The notes beneath the pieces are model-generated. The model saw only the letters and a program-made list of their open reading frames with translations. It was not told where the DNA came from and did no database searches. Of a stretch of 64,000 nucleotides of DNA, positions 1 to 10,412 are shown piece by piece. The position numbers and the translations under genes are program-made. Within the stretch, counting starts at the first letter, position 1. Each line of letters starts with the position of its first letter. The stretch is taken from positions 620,001 through 684,000 of the forward strand of contig DLHJ01000014.1 in NCBI GenBank assembly GCA_002483145.1, given 5' to 3'. This stretch comes from Cellvibrio sp. UBA7671. Its GTDB lineage: Bacteria > Pseudomonadota > Gammaproteobacteria > Pseudomonadales > Cellvibrionaceae.

Positions 1-1011
1 TACCCTGCAGCAACCAGTGGCTACGCCATTTTCCTGCTTGCATTATTTGTACTTGCCTCGGGCATCACTATTTTACAAGTTGCTGCAAACCCCTATGTGA
101 CGGTGCTTGGCCCAGCCAGAACCGCATCCAGCCGCTTAACCCTGACACAAGCATTTAACTCCTTAGGCACTACCATTGCCCCGTGGTTGGGTGGGATTTT
201 AATTTTGGGCGGTGCGGTGTTAACGGCAGACCAACTCAATTTATTACCCGCGGCAGAAGTTGCTGAATACCGCGCAAAAGAAGCGGCATCTGTTCAAGGC
301 CCCTATCTTGCACTTGCTGCTGCATTACTTGGCTTGGCATTATTTTTTGCCTTTGCCAAATTGCCAAAAATTCAACACGAAGACGAACCGGGTGTATCCG
401 GTGATATGGCCTCCAACAAAGAATCTGCACTGTCACATAAACATTTGGTACTGGGTGCAATCGGGATATTTTTATATGTTGGTGCAGAAGTCGCGATAGG
501 TAGTTTATTGATTAACTTTTTTGGCGAAGAAAATATTGCCGGCCTAAAAGAAGCTGACGCAGCACACTTGGTAAGTTATTACTGGGGCGGAGCAATGGTT
601 GGCCGCTTTATTGGTTTTGCAGTCATGCGTTATATCAGCCCAGGCAAAACTCTGGCATTCAACTGCATCTGCGCTGTATTGCTGGTATTAACCGCAACCT
701 TCACTGAAGGTAAGTTGGCCATGTGGGCGATTATCGCGGTGGGTTTGTTTAACTCTATTATGTTCCCAACCATTTTCAGTATGGCATTGCACAACCTCGG
801 CAAATTCACTGGCCAAGGTTCTGGTGTTTTGTGCATGGCAATTGTTGGTGGTGCATTAGTGCCTTTACTACAAGGCGCTTTAGCCGATACCTTTGGCTTG
901 CAAATCTCCTTCTTGCTGCCTGCTGCCTGCTATTTATACATCATGTATTTCGGTATTAAATATGCTGGAATATACAAAACTGCTCCGGCTTCAGAGCCAG
1001 CACATTTGTAA
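1..1011 (+). CDS. Glucose/galactose-type MFS sugar transporter, 3' part
   Basis: This is a proton-coupled sugar importer of the FucP/GluP branch of the major facilitator superfamily, in the inner membrane. The reading frame is open from base 1, so the gene is cut by the left edge; an internal ATG/GTG near 97 is not its true start. The segment reading [14 protein letters not shown] followed by [15 protein letters not shown] is typical of this family, and the rest alternates hydrophobic helices with short loops to the C terminus. About 336 residues are visible of the usual 410-430. The exact sugar cannot be read from sequence. Expression is not visible here; a terminator follows directly. Confidence 0.85.
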   Translation, partial: YPAATSGYAIFLLALFVLASGITILQVAANPYVTVLGPARTASSRLTLTQAFNSLGTTIAPWLGGILILGGAVLTADQLNLLPAAEVAEYRAKEAASVQGPYLALAAALLGLALFFAFAKLPKIQHEDEPGVSGDMASNKESALSHKHLVLGAIGIFLYVGAEVAIGSLLINFFGEENIAGLKEADAAHLVSYYWGGAMVGRFIGFAVMRYISPGKTLAFNCICAVLLVLTATFTEGKLAMWAIIAVGLFNSIMFPTIFSMALHNLGKFTGQGSGVLCMAIVGGALVPLLQGALADTFGLQISFLLPAACYLYIMYFGIKYAGIYKTAPASEPAHL

Positions 1012-1025
1012 TTTTCCGATAATAA

Positions 1026-1053
1026 AAATGGGCGCAGTAGCGCCCATTTTTTT
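1026..1053 (+). terminator. Rho-independent terminator after the sugar transporter
   Basis: An 8-bp GC-rich stem (ATGGGCGC / GCGCCCAT, loop AGTA) is followed by a T run, 15 bases after the stop codon. The A run on the other side would let it also serve moaE, which ends at 1076 on the opposite strand. Confidence 0.85.
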
Positions 1054-1075
1054 GCGTCGAAAATAGCCATTGAAC

Positions 1076-1528
1076 TCACCAACGCTTGCTTGCATCAACA
1101 TCCTTAACATTTTCTTCAACCCACACAGACCCTTGTGTAGTTAGCTCCTTCTTCCAGAAAGGCGCCTGTGTTTTTAAAAAATCCATCAAGAATTCTGCCG
1201 CCTGAAATGCATGTTCACGATGTGCACTGGTAACACCGACAAAAACAATTTGATCACCCACCTGCAATTCACCAACGCGATGCACGATATGTGCAGCAAT
1301 TAATTCCCAACGCGCTTTAGCTTCATCCAGAATGTTCTGCAAAATATTTTCTGTCATGCCGGGATAATGTTCGAGCGACATACTTTTTACATCGCGCGCA
1401 TGATTCATATCACGCACCCGCCCCACAAAAAAAACCACTGCACCTACAGCAGTATCACCTGCAACCAATTCAGCGTACTCGTGCCCGATATCAAAATCCT
1501 GTGTTTGCACTGCAATCGAAAATGACAT
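1076..1528 (-). CDS. moaE: Molybdopterin synthase catalytic subunit MoaE
   Basis: MoaE transfers sulfur from the MoaD thiocarboxylate to cyclic pyranopterin monophosphate to form molybdopterin, in the cytoplasm. The 150-residue protein has the family VFFVGRVRD segment, the AHREHAF block, and the lysine-rich APFWKKE motif that holds the catalytic lysine. The start was set at MSFSIAV, one base after the moaD stop, because the longer frame begins inside moaD. It is the last gene of a moaC-moaD-moaE operon; moaA and moaB are not nearby. Confidence 0.93.
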   Translation of the reverse strand: MSFSIAVQTQDFDIGHEYAELVAGDTAVGAVVFFVGRVRDMNHARDVKSMSLEHYPGMTENILQNILDEAKARWELIAAHIVHRVGELQVGDQIVFVGVTSAHREHAFQAAEFLMDFLKTQAPFWKKELTTQGSVWVEENVKDVDASKRW

Positions 1529-1529
1529 A

Positions 1530-1778
1530 TCAGCCTCCGGTAACAGGTGGGAAAAAAGCAACTTCATCACCTGTTTTTAGTGCCACATCAGCTTTTGCAT
1601 ATTGGTGATTTACCGCGACCAGCAGTTTGCTATTGGAAAGAAATTGTTCCCAATGCGGATGACCAGCCACAAGGTATTGTTTGAGGGTTGCGATGCTAAC
1701 AACATCTTCAGCCACAACTTGTAACTCAGCAGCGCCCAATTGCTCGCGCAGTTGGGCGAGAAATAAAACCCGGATCAT
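1530..1778 (-). CDS. moaD: Molybdopterin synthase sulfur carrier MoaD
   Basis: This is the small ubiquitin-fold sulfur carrier of molybdopterin synthase. The 82-residue protein ends in the diagnostic Gly-Gly (PPVTGG), the tail that is adenylated and thiocarboxylated. Its start overlaps the end of moaC by four bases and its stop is one base before moaE, so the three genes should be translationally coupled. Confidence 0.93.
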   Translation of the reverse strand: MIRVLFLAQLREQLGAAELQVVAEDVVSIATLKQYLVAGHPHWEQFLSNSKLLVAVNHQYAKADVALKTGDEVAFFPPVTGG

Positions 1779-2260
1779 TGCTCACTCTCTCCCCTAAGAT
1801 AATGCCCACGCCGACCGCCAGATTTTTCCAGCAGGCAAACCTGCTCAATGACCATTTCCATATCGACAGCTTTACACATGTCGTAAATCGTTAATGCGGC
1901 AATGCTGGCTGCCGTCAGCGCTTCCATCTCAACGCCCGTTTGCCCGGTGAGTTTGCAATAGCTGGTGATTTCCACGGTGGAATGCTGGTCATCAATTACA
2001 AAATCTACTGCGACCTTACTCAACGCCAATGGATGACAAAGGGGAATCAAATCCGCACATTTTTTTGCTGCTTGAATTCCAGCAATGCGGGCAACTGCAA
2101 GTACATCACCTTTTTTAAGACTATTGGCTTTAATTTGCGCCAACGTCTCTGGCTTCATCATGACGCGCGCAAAGGCACGCGCCTCCCGTACGCTGGCAGG
2201 TTTTTCCGAGACATCCACCATGCTGGCGTGCCCTTGGGAATCTATATGGGTTAGTGACAT
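1775..2260 (-). CDS. moaC: Cyclic pyranopterin monophosphate synthase MoaC
   Basis: MoaC acts with MoaA to turn GTP into cyclic pyranopterin monophosphate, the first step of molybdenum cofactor synthesis. The conserved blocks [23 protein letters not shown] and MCKAVDM are present; the last two contribute active-site residues. The start was set at MSLTHIDS (161 residues, normal for the family), because the 24 residues upstream do not resemble MoaC. It heads the moaCDE operon and is divergent from dusA, so 2261-2385 must carry both promoters. I see no molybdenum-cofactor riboswitch there. Confidence 0.92.
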   Translation of the reverse strand: MSLTHIDSQGHASMVDVSEKPASVREARAFARVMMKPETLAQIKANSLKKGDVLAVARIAGIQAAKKCADLIPLCHPLALSKVAVDFVIDDQHSTVEITSYCKLTGQTGVEMEALTAASIAALTIYDMCKAVDMEMVIEQVCLLEKSGGRRGHYLRGESEQ

Positions 2261-2385
2261 AGAGAACTTATCCAATGCAATGAACTGCAGTTTACCGTGC
2301 AGCAGGAAGTAAATATCGTTATCATAAAACACCTGTCGGCTATGGCCGCATTTTTATTTCCCTCGCAGCAGAATTCCACCAACTA

Positions 2386-3402
2386 ATGACTTCAACCCAA
2401 ACTCTTGATCGTCGTTTTACCTTGGCACCCATGATGGAGTGGTCAACCTCTGACTGCCGCACCTTCTGGCGCTTGCTGACCAAAGAAGCAGTGCTTTACA
2501 CGGAGATGGTTACCACTGGCGCGCTCTTGCACGGCGATAAGTCGCGGTTTCTGGATTACAACGCTTGCGAACATCCGCTGGCATTGCAATTAGGCGGCAG
2601 CGATCCCATCGCCCTCGCCGAATGTGCCCGTATTGCAGAAGATTGGGGATACGATGAGGTGAATCTCAACTGCGGCTGCCCGAGTGATCGCGTGCAAAAT
2701 GGCATGATCGGCGCCTGCTTGATGGCAGAGCCTGAACTGGTTGCCGATTGTATCGCCGCTATGCAAAACGCCGTCAAAATCCCTGTCACCGTCAAACACC
2801 GCATCGGTATTGATGATATGGACGACTATGAAGGCTTGGTTAAATTTGTCAGCACTATCGCAGAAACTGGCTGTCACACGTTTATCGTCCATGCGCGCAA
2901 AGCCTGGTTAAAAGGCCTAAGCCCCAAGGAGAATCGCGAAGTTCCACCATTGCAGTACGATAAGGTGTATCAACTGAAACAAGACTTTCCGCACTTGAAT
3001 ATCATCATCAATGGTGGCGTCACTACATTGGAGCAAAGCAAAAACCTGCTGGATCATGTGGATGGAGTGATGATCGGGCGCGAAGCCTATAGCAACCCTT
3101 ATCTTCTCGCGCAGGTCGATCAACAGATTTACGGAATCGACAAGCCCGTGGTGAGCCGCGCTGAGGTCATGCAAAAATTTATGCTGTATTGCACTGAAGA
3201 ATTGGCCAAAGGAGCTCGCCTTAATCACCTGACCCGCCATATCCTGGGGCTCTACCAAGGTCTGCCGGGGGCGCGCCAGTTCCGCCGGATTATCAGCGAA
3301 CAGGCGCATAAACCCGATGCAGGAATTGAGGTGCTTGAGCGCGCCCTTGCTGCATTAAATGAGTTACCATTAGCAAATACAGTTGATGCCGGGAATGCTT
3401 AA
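2386..3402 (+). CDS. dusA: tRNA-dihydrouridine(20/20a) synthase DusA
   Basis: DusA is a flavin-dependent reductase that makes dihydrouridine at positions 20/20a in the tRNA D-loop. The N-terminal TIM barrel carries APMMEWS (most DusA proteins read APMMDW), the catalytic-cysteine motif [12 protein letters not shown], and [20 protein letters not shown], a signature of the DusA branch rather than DusB or DusC. The NGGV and [10 protein letters not shown] segments complete the FMN-binding side, followed by the helical RNA-binding domain. Its length of 338 residues is normal. It stands alone, divergent from moaC. Confidence 0.93.
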   Translation: MTSTQTLDRRFTLAPMMEWSTSDCRTFWRLLTKEAVLYTEMVTTGALLHGDKSRFLDYNACEHPLALQLGGSDPIALAECARIAEDWGYDEVNLNCGCPSDRVQNGMIGACLMAEPELVADCIAAMQNAVKIPVTVKHRIGIDDMDDYEGLVKFVSTIAETGCHTFIVHARKAWLKGLSPKENREVPPLQYDKVYQLKQDFPHLNIIINGGVTTLEQSKNLLDHVDGVMIGREAYSNPYLLAQVDQQIYGIDKPVVSRAEVMQKFMLYCTEELAKGARLNHLTRHILGLYQGLPGARQFRRIISEQAHKPDAGIEVLERALAALNELPLANTVDAGNA

Positions 3403-3446
3403 GGCCTTCAACACTATCGAATTATCAGCTTATAAAAAATGACTGC

Positions 3447-3475
3447 TTTCCGCATAAAGTCATAACGACTATAAT
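3447..3475 (+). promoter_or_regulatory. Candidate sigma70 promoter of tal
   Basis: A perfect -10 hexamer TATAAT at 3470-3475 lies 17 bases after a weak -35 (TTTCCG), with the tal GTG start 61 bases downstream. It is supported only by hexamer match and position. Confidence 0.45.
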
Positions 3476-3536
3476 ATATCTGACGGCAATAAAACGAAGA
3501 TCAACCACTTGTACTTTCAGAGATAGGATTACCACT

Positions 3537-4493
3537 GTGACTAGCAAACTTGAACAACTGAAAAAATTTACCGATGTAGTTGCCGATACCGGCGACATCG
3601 AAGCCATCCGCCTGTACAAACCGCTGGATGCCACCACTAACCCATCCCTGGTATATAAGGCTGCGCAAATGCCGCAATACCAGGATTTGCTCACGGCATC
3701 GATCAATGCCAGCAAAGGCATCACCAATAGCGCGCAACAATTAAGCGCTGCTTGCGACCATTTGGCAGTGGGTATTGGCTTGGAAATTTTAAAAATCGTT
3801 CCCGGCCGCATTTCAACCGAAGTCGACGCACGCCTGTCGTTCGATACCAAAGCTTCTATTGCCAAAGCCCACGAACTCATCAGCCTTTATGAAAAAGGTG
3901 GTGTGGATAAATCACGCGTTCTGATCAAACTCGCTTCTACCTGGGAAGGTATCCGTGCTGCGGAAGTGCTGGAAAAAGAAGGCATCAATTGCAACCTCAC
4001 CTTGTTGTTTGGTTTTAACCAGGCTGCTGCCTGTGCAGATGCAGGTGTGTTTTTGATCTCTCCGTTTGTGGGTCGTATTCTGGATTGGTACAAAGCCAAT
4101 ACTGACAAAAAGGAATACACCGCTGAAGAAGATCCAGGTGTAGTGTCTGTGCGTCACATTTACAATTACTACAAACAAAATGACTACAAAACAGTAGTGA
4201 TGGGTGCCAGCTTCCGTAACATCGGTGAAATCGAAGCACTTGCCGGCTGTGATCGCCTGACCATCAGCCCACAATTGCTGCAAGAGTTGGAGCAGGACAA
4301 AAACGAATTGAAACGCGTTTTATCACCGGACAACACGGGTGACGCAATTGCCAAACGCCTTGAAACTGAAGCGAGCTTCCGCTTTGGCTTGAATCAGGAT
4401 GCCATGGCGACCGAAAAACTGGCTGAAGGCATTCGCGGTTTTGTCAAAGACCAGATCAATCTTGAGAATTTGTTGAAAGCCCGTGCTCAATAA
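3537..4493 (+). CDS. tal: Transaldolase
   Basis: Transaldolase moves a dihydroxyacetone unit between sugar phosphates in the non-oxidative pentose phosphate pathway. The 318-residue protein matches the TalB class: [13 protein letters not shown] near the N terminus, and [12 protein letters not shown], whose lysine forms the Schiff base. The start is a GTG with AGGAT nine bases upstream; no ATG fits. The TerB-like gene begins inside its last codons, so the two are probably co-translated. Confidence 0.95.
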   Translation: MTSKLEQLKKFTDVVADTGDIEAIRLYKPLDATTNPSLVYKAAQMPQYQDLLTASINASKGITNSAQQLSAACDHLAVGIGLEILKIVPGRISTEVDARLSFDTKASIAKAHELISLYEKGGVDKSRVLIKLASTWEGIRAAEVLEKEGINCNLTLLFGFNQAAACADAGVFLISPFVGRILDWYKANTDKKEYTAEEDPGVVSVRHIYNYYKQNDYKTVVMGASFRNIGEIEALAGCDRLTISPQLLQELEQDKNELKRVLSPDNTGDAIAKRLETEASFRFGLNQDAMATEKLAEGIRGFVKDQINLENLLKARAQ

Positions 4494-4956
4494 ACTCTCG
4501 CGCTTTATCGAGCGCCACCTGCAACCCGCAGGTGGCAGTTCGCCCGTATTATCTGATCACCAGAAACAATTGGCGGTAGCCTCATTGCTGGTTGAAGTAG
4601 CAATGGCTGACCATCAATTTTCCGAGGTGGAGCTGCACAACCTCACTCTCATTCTTGAGCGTAAGTTTTCACTATCGCTTGACGAGCTTACAGAGTTGAT
4701 TAGTCTTGCTAAAAACGAAACTAATCATGCAACGTCCCTGCATCAATTTACCCAGCTTATTAATCAGTATTGCACGACAGAAGAGAAATTTAAGCTGATG
4801 AAAGCCATGTGGGAAATGGCTTATGCCGATAATGATCTGGATAAATACGAGGATTATATTATTCGCAAAGTGGCCGATTTGATTTACGTGCCACACACCG
4901 AATTTATTCGTGCCAAAAGTCTGGTTAAAGCGAGTTTGTTAAGCGCAGAAAATTAA
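4483..4956 (+). CDS. TerB-like helical protein
   Basis: This 157-residue acidic, all-helical cytoplasmic protein resembles the TerB-like/COG4103 family, which is often annotated as tellurite resistance but has no settled biochemistry. Visible hallmarks are the repeated helical units [14 protein letters not shown] and [15 protein letters not shown], whose Asp-rich turns resemble the metal-binding sites of TerB. The GTG start lies inside the end of tal (11-base overlap), which suggests coupling. No other ter genes are nearby, so a tellurite role is doubtful. Confidence 0.75.
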   Translation: MLNKLSRFIERHLQPAGGSSPVLSDHQKQLAVASLLVEVAMADHQFSEVELHNLTLILERKFSLSLDELTELISLAKNETNHATSLHQFTQLINQYCTTEEKFKLMKAMWEMAYADNDLDKYEDYIIRKVADLIYVPHTEFIRAKSLVKASLLSAEN

Positions 4957-4981
4957 TGCAGCGTTCAAATAAAGGAGGGTA

Positions 4982-5467
4982 TTAGCAGCTCTCGAGCATA
5001 TTGACCAAATTTCGGAAAGTATCGGCGTTACTAGCGTTCAGCCCCATCAAAATTTTGTGCGCTTCCAGCACTTTTTCTTTCACTTCCTGTTCATTACAGT
5101 TAACACAATTCAGCGGTTGCTCGGCTAACACAGGGGCATCCAATTTATCGACAATGGTGAAAATATCGCCGAAACCCATAGTCTGCAAAATACGCTGGAT
5201 ACTGGGATTACTCGCCAGAATCACCGGCATAATGCCGTGACGCTCTTGCCCAAGGATAGAAATTTTCGCCATCAGCCCCAGAGTAGTACTATCGATAGCC
5301 TCTGCCTCCGACAGATCAAAGAGTACCGAGATAAAACTCTCACTCTTGAACATGGCATCGATAAATTGATCAAATGAGATGCACAATGTCAGGCGTACAT
5401 CGCCCACCATTTTGATCACATAAACACCATTGTGGTCGGCAACTAAAATCTGGCCGGCTTTCATCAA
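4982..5467 (-). CDS. STAS-domain anti-sigma factor antagonist with Cys-containing tail
   Basis: The first 110 residues form a STAS domain (VYVIKMVGDVRLTL, then FDLSEAEAIDSTTLGLMAKI with the phosphorylatable Ser/Thr pair IDSTTLG). Such antagonists are kept active by a PP2C phosphatase, and the neighbour upstream in the operon is exactly that. After the STAS fold there is an unusual roughly 45-residue tail with a C-x-x-C pair (NCVNCNEQ) and a terminal Cys. The arrangement recalls the Pseudomonas HsbR-HsbA pair, in which HsbA is a STAS antagonist of the anti-sigma factor FlgM; equivalence is an inference. It overlaps the phosphatase gene by four bases. Confidence 0.8.
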   Translation of the reverse strand: MMKAGQILVADHNGVYVIKMVGDVRLTLCISFDQFIDAMFKSESFISVLFDLSEAEAIDSTTLGLMAKISILGQERHGIMPVILASNPSIQRILQTMGFGDIFTIVDKLDAPVLAEQPLNCVNCNEQEVKEKVLEAHKILMGLNASNADTFRNLVNMLESC

Positions 5468-6663
5468 CTAACACCTCGGGCGATGGACAAGACTGCAATG
5501 TCATCCGGGTTATCACGAACTTCTTTTATAACTAAAGTATTACAGACAGAATCCAAACTGCCACTACTTGAAGCAATTAGTTTTAATAAATGGGCTTCTT
5601 TGTCTTGTAACTCCGTTTGTGGCAAGGTTTCCAATACACCGTCAGAAAAACAGACTAAAGCAAATTTCTCTGGTAACTGCCGTTCGTAAACCTCCCAGTT
5701 AACTTCCTTGAAAATGCCGACCGGCTTGCCGCGCCCGGTCAAATATTCGACGCCAGCATCAGTGAGTAAAATGGGCATCGGCAAATGACCAGCCACAACG
5801 TAATGCATTTGGTGGGTAACCGTATCGATTACGCCCACAAAAAGCGTCAGGTGGTGGCTCAGGCGTGTGTCATGCAACTCGCGATTAATCTGCCGCAACA
5901 TGACATCTGCACCTTGCGCAAAAGAGCTTTCATCCCCAAACAACCCCTCTTCCCGCACCATACGGCTAACCAGATGTTTAAGCCAGATAGTCACAAAAGC
6001 AGAAGATGCGCCATGCCCGGAGACATCGGCCAAATAAAATGCGAGATAGCGTTTTTTGATGTGGGCGTAATCAACAAAATCGCCGCTGAGGAACAGGGAT
6101 GGGACGATGGTATGGGCAGCAGTATAACCTTCTTCAGTTGTGAAGCCCGAAGGCATCAAACGGCGCTGCACCCGTCGACCGGCAATTTGGTCGCGCTCAA
6201 GCACGCGCAGATTTTCCTTTAACTCCCGATTAGCGTCTTCCAATTGAATTCGATAGCGCTGGTTTTCCTCTTCCAAATCCTGTCGGTCGAGCACTTTGTT
6301 GATCGAATGGACCAGCACTTCCAAATCGACCACTGGTTTTATCAAATAATCGCGCGCACCTAAACGTAGCGCAGTTACCACATCATTCATCACACCGGCG
6401 CCGGAGATAACAATCACCGGCAGCGAAGGATGGCGATCATGCAATAGCTGCAGTAGTTGCAAACCATCGCCATTCGGCATACGCAGATCAGTGATGATTA
6501 AATCGGGAAGGGAATGGTCAGGATTAGCGAGCAGATCAAGTGCAGCGGTGGCATCAGAGGCAGAACACACACAAAAGCCACTGTCCGTCAGATAGGTCAC
6601 AATACTCTGGCGGACAAGGGCATCGTCATCGATGATAAGCAGCTTGCGGCTTGCGGGTGTCAT
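5464..6663 (-). CDS. Response regulator with PP2C (SpoIIE-type) phosphatase domain
   Basis: An N-terminal receiver domain (LLIIDDDALVRQ, phospho-acceptor in IITDLRMPNGDG, Lys in YLIKPV) is joined by a coiled coil (residues about 125-165) to a SpoIIE/PP2C phosphatase. The metal-binding aspartates lie in LSGDFVDY and LADVSGHGASSAF. The 399-residue architecture matches RsbU/HsbR-like regulators that dephosphorylate a STAS antagonist in response to a histidine kinase. The STAS gene overlaps its end by four bases, so the pair is one signalling module. The kinase and the sigma factor or anti-sigma target are not adjacent. Confidence 0.88.
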   Translation of the reverse strand: MTPASRKLLIIDDDALVRQSIVTYLTDSGFCVCSASDATAALDLLANPDHSLPDLIITDLRMPNGDGLQLLQLLHDRHPSLPVIVISGAGVMNDVVTALRLGARDYLIKPVVDLEVLVHSINKVLDRQDLEEENQRYRIQLEDANRELKENLRVLERDQIAGRRVQRRLMPSGFTTEEGYTAAHTIVPSLFLSGDFVDYAHIKKRYLAFYLADVSGHGASSAFVTIWLKHLVSRMVREEGLFGDESSFAQGADVMLRQINRELHDTRLSHHLTLFVGVIDTVTHQMHYVVAGHLPMPILLTDAGVEYLTGRGKPVGIFKEVNWEVYERQLPEKFALVCFSDGVLETLPQTELQDKEAHLLKLIASSSGSLDSVCNTLVIKEVRDNPDDIAVLSIARGVS

Positions 6664-6843
6664 CTTATGCTCGGACTTTTTATGGCTACAGTTGAGTTAA
6701 GGGCAATCGATAAGGCGCGTAACACTACTCCTTCACCTTAAGGAGCGCAAGCCATAGCAACTAACGCCCTGCCTGCTTAGCTAATTAAGTTTTGTTTGCA
6801 TTCTATTTGCACCGCCAAGGGGCAACAATCGTTAAATCTTGGA

Positions 6844-8250
6844 CTATTTCGGCTTGCTACGATTTTTGTCGCGTTCAGCTTTACGTCGCATCTCGACCAG
6901 TTGGCGCTGAGTCATTTTGCTTTTGCGCTCGGTATAGGGGTTTTCATTATTGCGATATTCAATCCTGATCGGTGTGCCATGCAAATCGAGCACACGCCGG
7001 AAAGTTTTTTCCAAATATTTGGTGTAATGGCTAGGTATATCGTTCGTCTGGTTGCCGTGGATCACAATAATAGGAGGGTTATGCCCGCCTGGATGCGCAT
7101 AGCGTAGCTTGATGCGACGCCCTTGAATCATTGGTGGCTGATGCTCGCGCACTGCATCTTGCAGGATACGAGTCAGGAAATTGGTGCTGAATTTATCGGT
7201 GGCGGATTGGTAAGCTAGCTCAATCGATTTGTACAGGTTACCCACGCCAGTGCCGTGGAGGGCTGAGATAAAGTGAATAGTCGCAAAATCCACAAAACGC
7301 AAACGGCGTTCAAGTTCGCTTTTGACATACTGCTTGTGCGCATCGTCTAAGCCATCCCACTTATTTAGTGCGATAACCAGCGCGCGCCCCGCTTCGATAG
7401 TCGTGCCCATCAAATGCAGGTCCTGCTCTACTACACCTTCGCTGGCATCCATTACCAACACAACAACATTTGCATCTGCAATAGCCTGCATAGTTTTAAC
7501 AATTGAGAACTTTTCGACCATCAAATCGATATTTTTACGGCGGCGCACACCGGCCGTATCAATCAGCGTGTAAGGCTTATCAAAACGGGTGTAATTGATA
7601 TATGTACTATCGCGCGTGGTGCCCGGCTCGTCATAAACCACAACCCGCTCTTCACCTAGCAAGCGATTGACCAAGGTCGATTTACCTACATTCGGACGCC
7701 CCACAATAGCAATTTTTATCCCGGTTGCCTCTTCTGCTTGATAGTCTTCAGGCAGCTCAGGAATATCAGCCAGCACCTCTTCCATTAAGGATCTAACACC
7801 GCGACCATGGCTGGCAGTCGTGGGGTGAACCTCTCCCAGACCCAGCTCATAAAAAGGCGCCAGTGCGATATCAGGATCCATTCCATCTATTTTATTAGCG
7901 ACAACATAGGTTTTTTTGTTGTTTACCCGCAAATGCTTGGCAATCATTTCATCAGCAGGGTTTAAACCAACGCGACTATCCACAATAAACAGCACTATGT
8001 CAGCTTCCTGAATTGCAAGAAGTGACTGGCCAGCCATCATGCTATCAATGCCCTCTTCTTCTCCGCTTATCCCGCCGGTATCAATTACGATAAACCGGCG
8101 ATTCTCCAACACGCCCTCGCCGTATTTACGGTCGCGGGTCAAACCGGGATAGTCTGCCACCAATGCATCACGCGACTGGGTGAGACGATTGAAGAGTGTG
8201 GATTTACCCACATTAGGGCGGCCAACAAGTGCTATTACGGGGATTATCAT
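6844..8250 (-). CDS. der: Ribosome-assembly GTPase Der (EngA)
   Basis: Der is the double-GTPase needed for 50S ribosome maturation. Both G domains are visible, each with a P-loop GRPNVGKST (residues about 9-17 and 183-191) and the specificity motifs NKIDG and NKWDG. A C-terminal KH-like RNA-binding domain follows ([14 protein letters not shown]). The length of 468 residues is normal. Although it follows bamB as in Pseudomonas, a strong terminator at 8329-8384 separates them, so der probably has its own promoter between 8251 and 8328. The 180 bases between der and the phosphatase gene (6664-6843) hold no gene I can see. Confidence 0.96.
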   Translation of the reverse strand: MIIPVIALVGRPNVGKSTLFNRLTQSRDALVADYPGLTRDRKYGEGVLENRRFIVIDTGGISGEEEGIDSMMAGQSLLAIQEADIVLFIVDSRVGLNPADEMIAKHLRVNNKKTYVVANKIDGMDPDIALAPFYELGLGEVHPTTASHGRGVRSLMEEVLADIPELPEDYQAEEATGIKIAIVGRPNVGKSTLVNRLLGEERVVVYDEPGTTRDSTYINYTRFDKPYTLIDTAGVRRRKNIDLMVEKFSIVKTMQAIADANVVVLVMDASEGVVEQDLHLMGTTIEAGRALVIALNKWDGLDDAHKQYVKSELERRLRFVDFATIHFISALHGTGVGNLYKSIELAYQSATDKFSTNFLTRILQDAVREHQPPMIQGRRIKLRYAHPGGHNPPIIVIHGNQTNDIPSHYTKYLEKTFRRVLDLHGTPIRIEYRNNENPYTERKSKMTQRQLVEMRRKAERDKNRSKPK

Positions 8251-8328
8251 AAAAGTATCAATTGAGATGAAAAATCATGGGATTGCAGCAAAGGATCACC
8301 GCATAAATTCATGTACGTAAAAAAACAA

Positions 8329-8384
8329 AACCAGCCGCTGAGAAGTTTACCTTATTCGATTCAGGTAAATTCAAGCGGCTGGTT
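8329..8384 (-). terminator. Terminator between bamB and der
   Basis: A perfect 11-bp outer stem (AACCAGCCGCT / AGCGGCTGGTT) encloses a second imperfect stem. On the minus strand it is followed by TTGTTTTTTTA. It lies just after the bamB stop and should end the long ndk-to-bamB transcript. Confidence 0.85.
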
Positions 8385-8408
8385 GGCGTTAATAAATAAA
8401 GCTGGAAA

Positions 8409-9635
8409 CTATTTGTCCTTTTCCGCCCTAAATGCGATTAGTTTGCCGCGATTGGTATAAACATAAAGTGTCTCGCCATCCGTTAGCATTGGTGCTCGGG
8501 CACCCTTTCTATCTACGCGAGTGCGCGCAACAAATTCACCATCACTTTGGTTAACAACATGCATGTAGCCTTTAAAATCAACCACTGCGACATAATCACC
8601 AAACACTTGCGGGCCATTTAACAGACGACGCAGCATTTTTTCGTTACTCCACAGCTGCTCACCCGTGACTGAGTTGTATGCAACCAATTTTCCGTCGGCA
8701 TGGGCGACAAACAACTTATCACCCGACAGCGCCACACTCTCGCTGGTAGAGCCATCCTGACCCCAAAGAGGTTTGCCAGTACCACGAGCGAGGGCACTGA
8801 TACGCCCTTGATAAGTACCTACATAAATCACACCATCTTTAATCAACGGGCTGGAGTGGATATCAACCATACGCTCCAATTCGGAACGTCCTTTAGGTGA
8901 CGCAATACGCTGCTCCCACAATATCAATCCATTGGCCGGATTAAATGCCATCATACGACCATTGGAAAAACCGGAATAAATAGCGGTATCTGTCACTATG
9001 GGTGATGGAGTTCCACGCAAGGTTAATACCGGTGGTGGATTGTCATAAAACCACAACTGTTCGCCGGTTTTTGCATCCAGCGAAAACAATTTGCCATTCA
9101 CGGTTTGTGCAGCAACAACACTACCATTAGTGCGCGGAGCAGAAACCACTTCACCCGGTAATTGTTTACGCCATACTTCATCACCTGTTTCTTTGGAAAG
9201 CGCCATCACTTCGCCAGCGTAAGTTGCGACCAACAGCAGGCCATTCTCTGCCGCTATGCCACCTACGATTTGGCGATTGGGGTCACCTGCAACAAAAAAA
9301 CTTTTTAACCAGGTCCACAGGCCTTGTTGCGATTTATTAACTTTGCGCGACCACCGCTTTTTACCGGTTTTGCTGTCTAACGCAACAACCAGACCTTCAT
9401 AATCCACTGCATAGATAGCATCGCCATCCAATGCCGGAGTGAGGCTACTAAACCCTTTGTTTTGGCCTTCACCGATGCCGCGTTTCCATACCTTGTCGAG
9501 ATCCAATGTCTCTTTAAAATCGACCAACTCCATGGGTTCATTCCCGGTTTTTTTACTAAACCAGGAACAGCCGGACATAGCGAATGCACAAAGCAATACC
9601 AAGCAGCTCAAGTGCCTCACAGAGACTTGCATCAT
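8409..9635 (-). CDS. bamB: Outer-membrane assembly lipoprotein BamB
   Basis: BamB is the beta-propeller lipoprotein of the BAM complex that helps insert outer-membrane proteins. The start of the protein is a signal peptide with lipobox AMSGC, so it is lipidated. The rest is a series of PQQ-type blades, with repeats such as AVDYEGLVVALDSKTGKKRW and KLFSLDAKTGEQLW. The length of 408 residues is normal. It overlaps yfgM by four bases and is the last gene before a strong terminator. Confidence 0.95.
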   Translation of the reverse strand: MMQVSVRHLSCLVLLCAFAMSGCSWFSKKTGNEPMELVDFKETLDLDKVWKRGIGEGQNKGFSSLTPALDGDAIYAVDYEGLVVALDSKTGKKRWSRKVNKSQQGLWTWLKSFFVAGDPNRQIVGGIAAENGLLLVATYAGEVMALSKETGDEVWRKQLPGEVVSAPRTNGSVVAAQTVNGKLFSLDAKTGEQLWFYDNPPPVLTLRGTPSPIVTDTAIYSGFSNGRMMAFNPANGLILWEQRIASPKGRSELERMVDIHSSPLIKDGVIYVGTYQGRISALARGTGKPLWGQDGSTSESVALSGDKLFVAHADGKLVAYNSVTGEQLWSNEKMLRRLLNGPQVFGDYVAVVDFKGYMHVVNQSDGEFVARTRVDRKGARAPMLTDGETLYVYTNRGKLIAFRAEKDK

Positions 9636-10330
9636 TGAGCCTTCTCCTCAGCCGGAGCTGCAGGTACAGGGCCATCCACTTTCAAATCATCAACTTTCAT
9701 TTGCAATAACATGTAGCGCTCTTGTTGTTGAGGGTCGGTTGCTGCGAGTGCTTTTTCGTAAGCAGTACGTGCCGCATCCAAATCACCTTGCAATTTCAGG
9801 ATATCACCGCGCGCTTCTGCATACTCGGAAGTGAACGCAGCAGCAGGCTCGGGTGACAATTGTGCCAATGCATCGGCATAAACTTTTTGTGCCGTTAATA
9901 CACGAGCCAGACGCAAACGAGCAAGTTGCTCAGTCGCGGCCTCGGGTTTGGCAGACAAAACCCATTTAAGTTCACTCACAGCAACATCCAATTTATTATC
10001 TTCCACCGCTAACTTGGCCAGGAAAAATGCAGCGCTGTGCGCATACATACTTTTACTGTTGCCGTCTTTCAACTCGCCAGCGAGGTGAGCGATAGTTGCT
10101 TTATCTGAATCCGTCAGGGTTTTACCTGGTTCAGCATTGGTCAGTTTGAGCAATTGCTCATACACTTCTGACGCTTTTTCCGCTTTCTGACGTTTTTGGT
10201 CCTGCCAAGTGGTGTATCCAAAATAACCAACCACAGCAACCAACACGGCGATAATTACGGTTTTACCGTAATCCTTCCACCAGCGCTTTAATACTTCTAA
10301 TTGTTCTTCTTCTGAAAGATGTACGCTCAC
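9632..10330 (-). CDS. yfgM: YfgM/AncA-like membrane-anchored TPR protein
   Basis: YfgM is an inner-membrane protein with a periplasmic tetratricopeptide domain, linked in E. coli to the SecYEG/PpiD chaperone network. The cytoplasmic N terminus (HLSEEEQLEVLKRWWKDYG) is a family signature and is followed by one membrane helix at residues about 24-43, then TPR-like helices. The protein is 232 residues. It lies between hisS and bamB, overlapping bamB, as in other gammaproteobacteria. Confidence 0.9.
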   Translation of the reverse strand: MSVHLSEEEQLEVLKRWWKDYGKTVIIAVLVAVVGYFGYTTWQDQKRQKAEKASEVYEQLLKLTNAEPGKTLTDSDKATIAHLAGELKDGNSKSMYAHSAAFFLAKLAVEDNKLDVAVSELKWVLSAKPEAATEQLARLRLARVLTAQKVYADALAQLSPEPAAAFTSEYAEARGDILKLQGDLDAARTAYEKALAATDPQQQERYMLLQMKVDDLKVDGPVPAAPAEEKAQ

Positions 10331-10412
10331 AATTGACTCCTGTAGGCCTTAGCGCAATGCGCAAAAAATGAAATAATTTTTAAAACGTTATTTTTTTACT
10401 CGGCGAACTGCT

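Noticed and set aside
4483-4956. Tellurite resistance operon
   Set aside because: Only a TerB-like protein is present; no terC, terD or terZ nearby.
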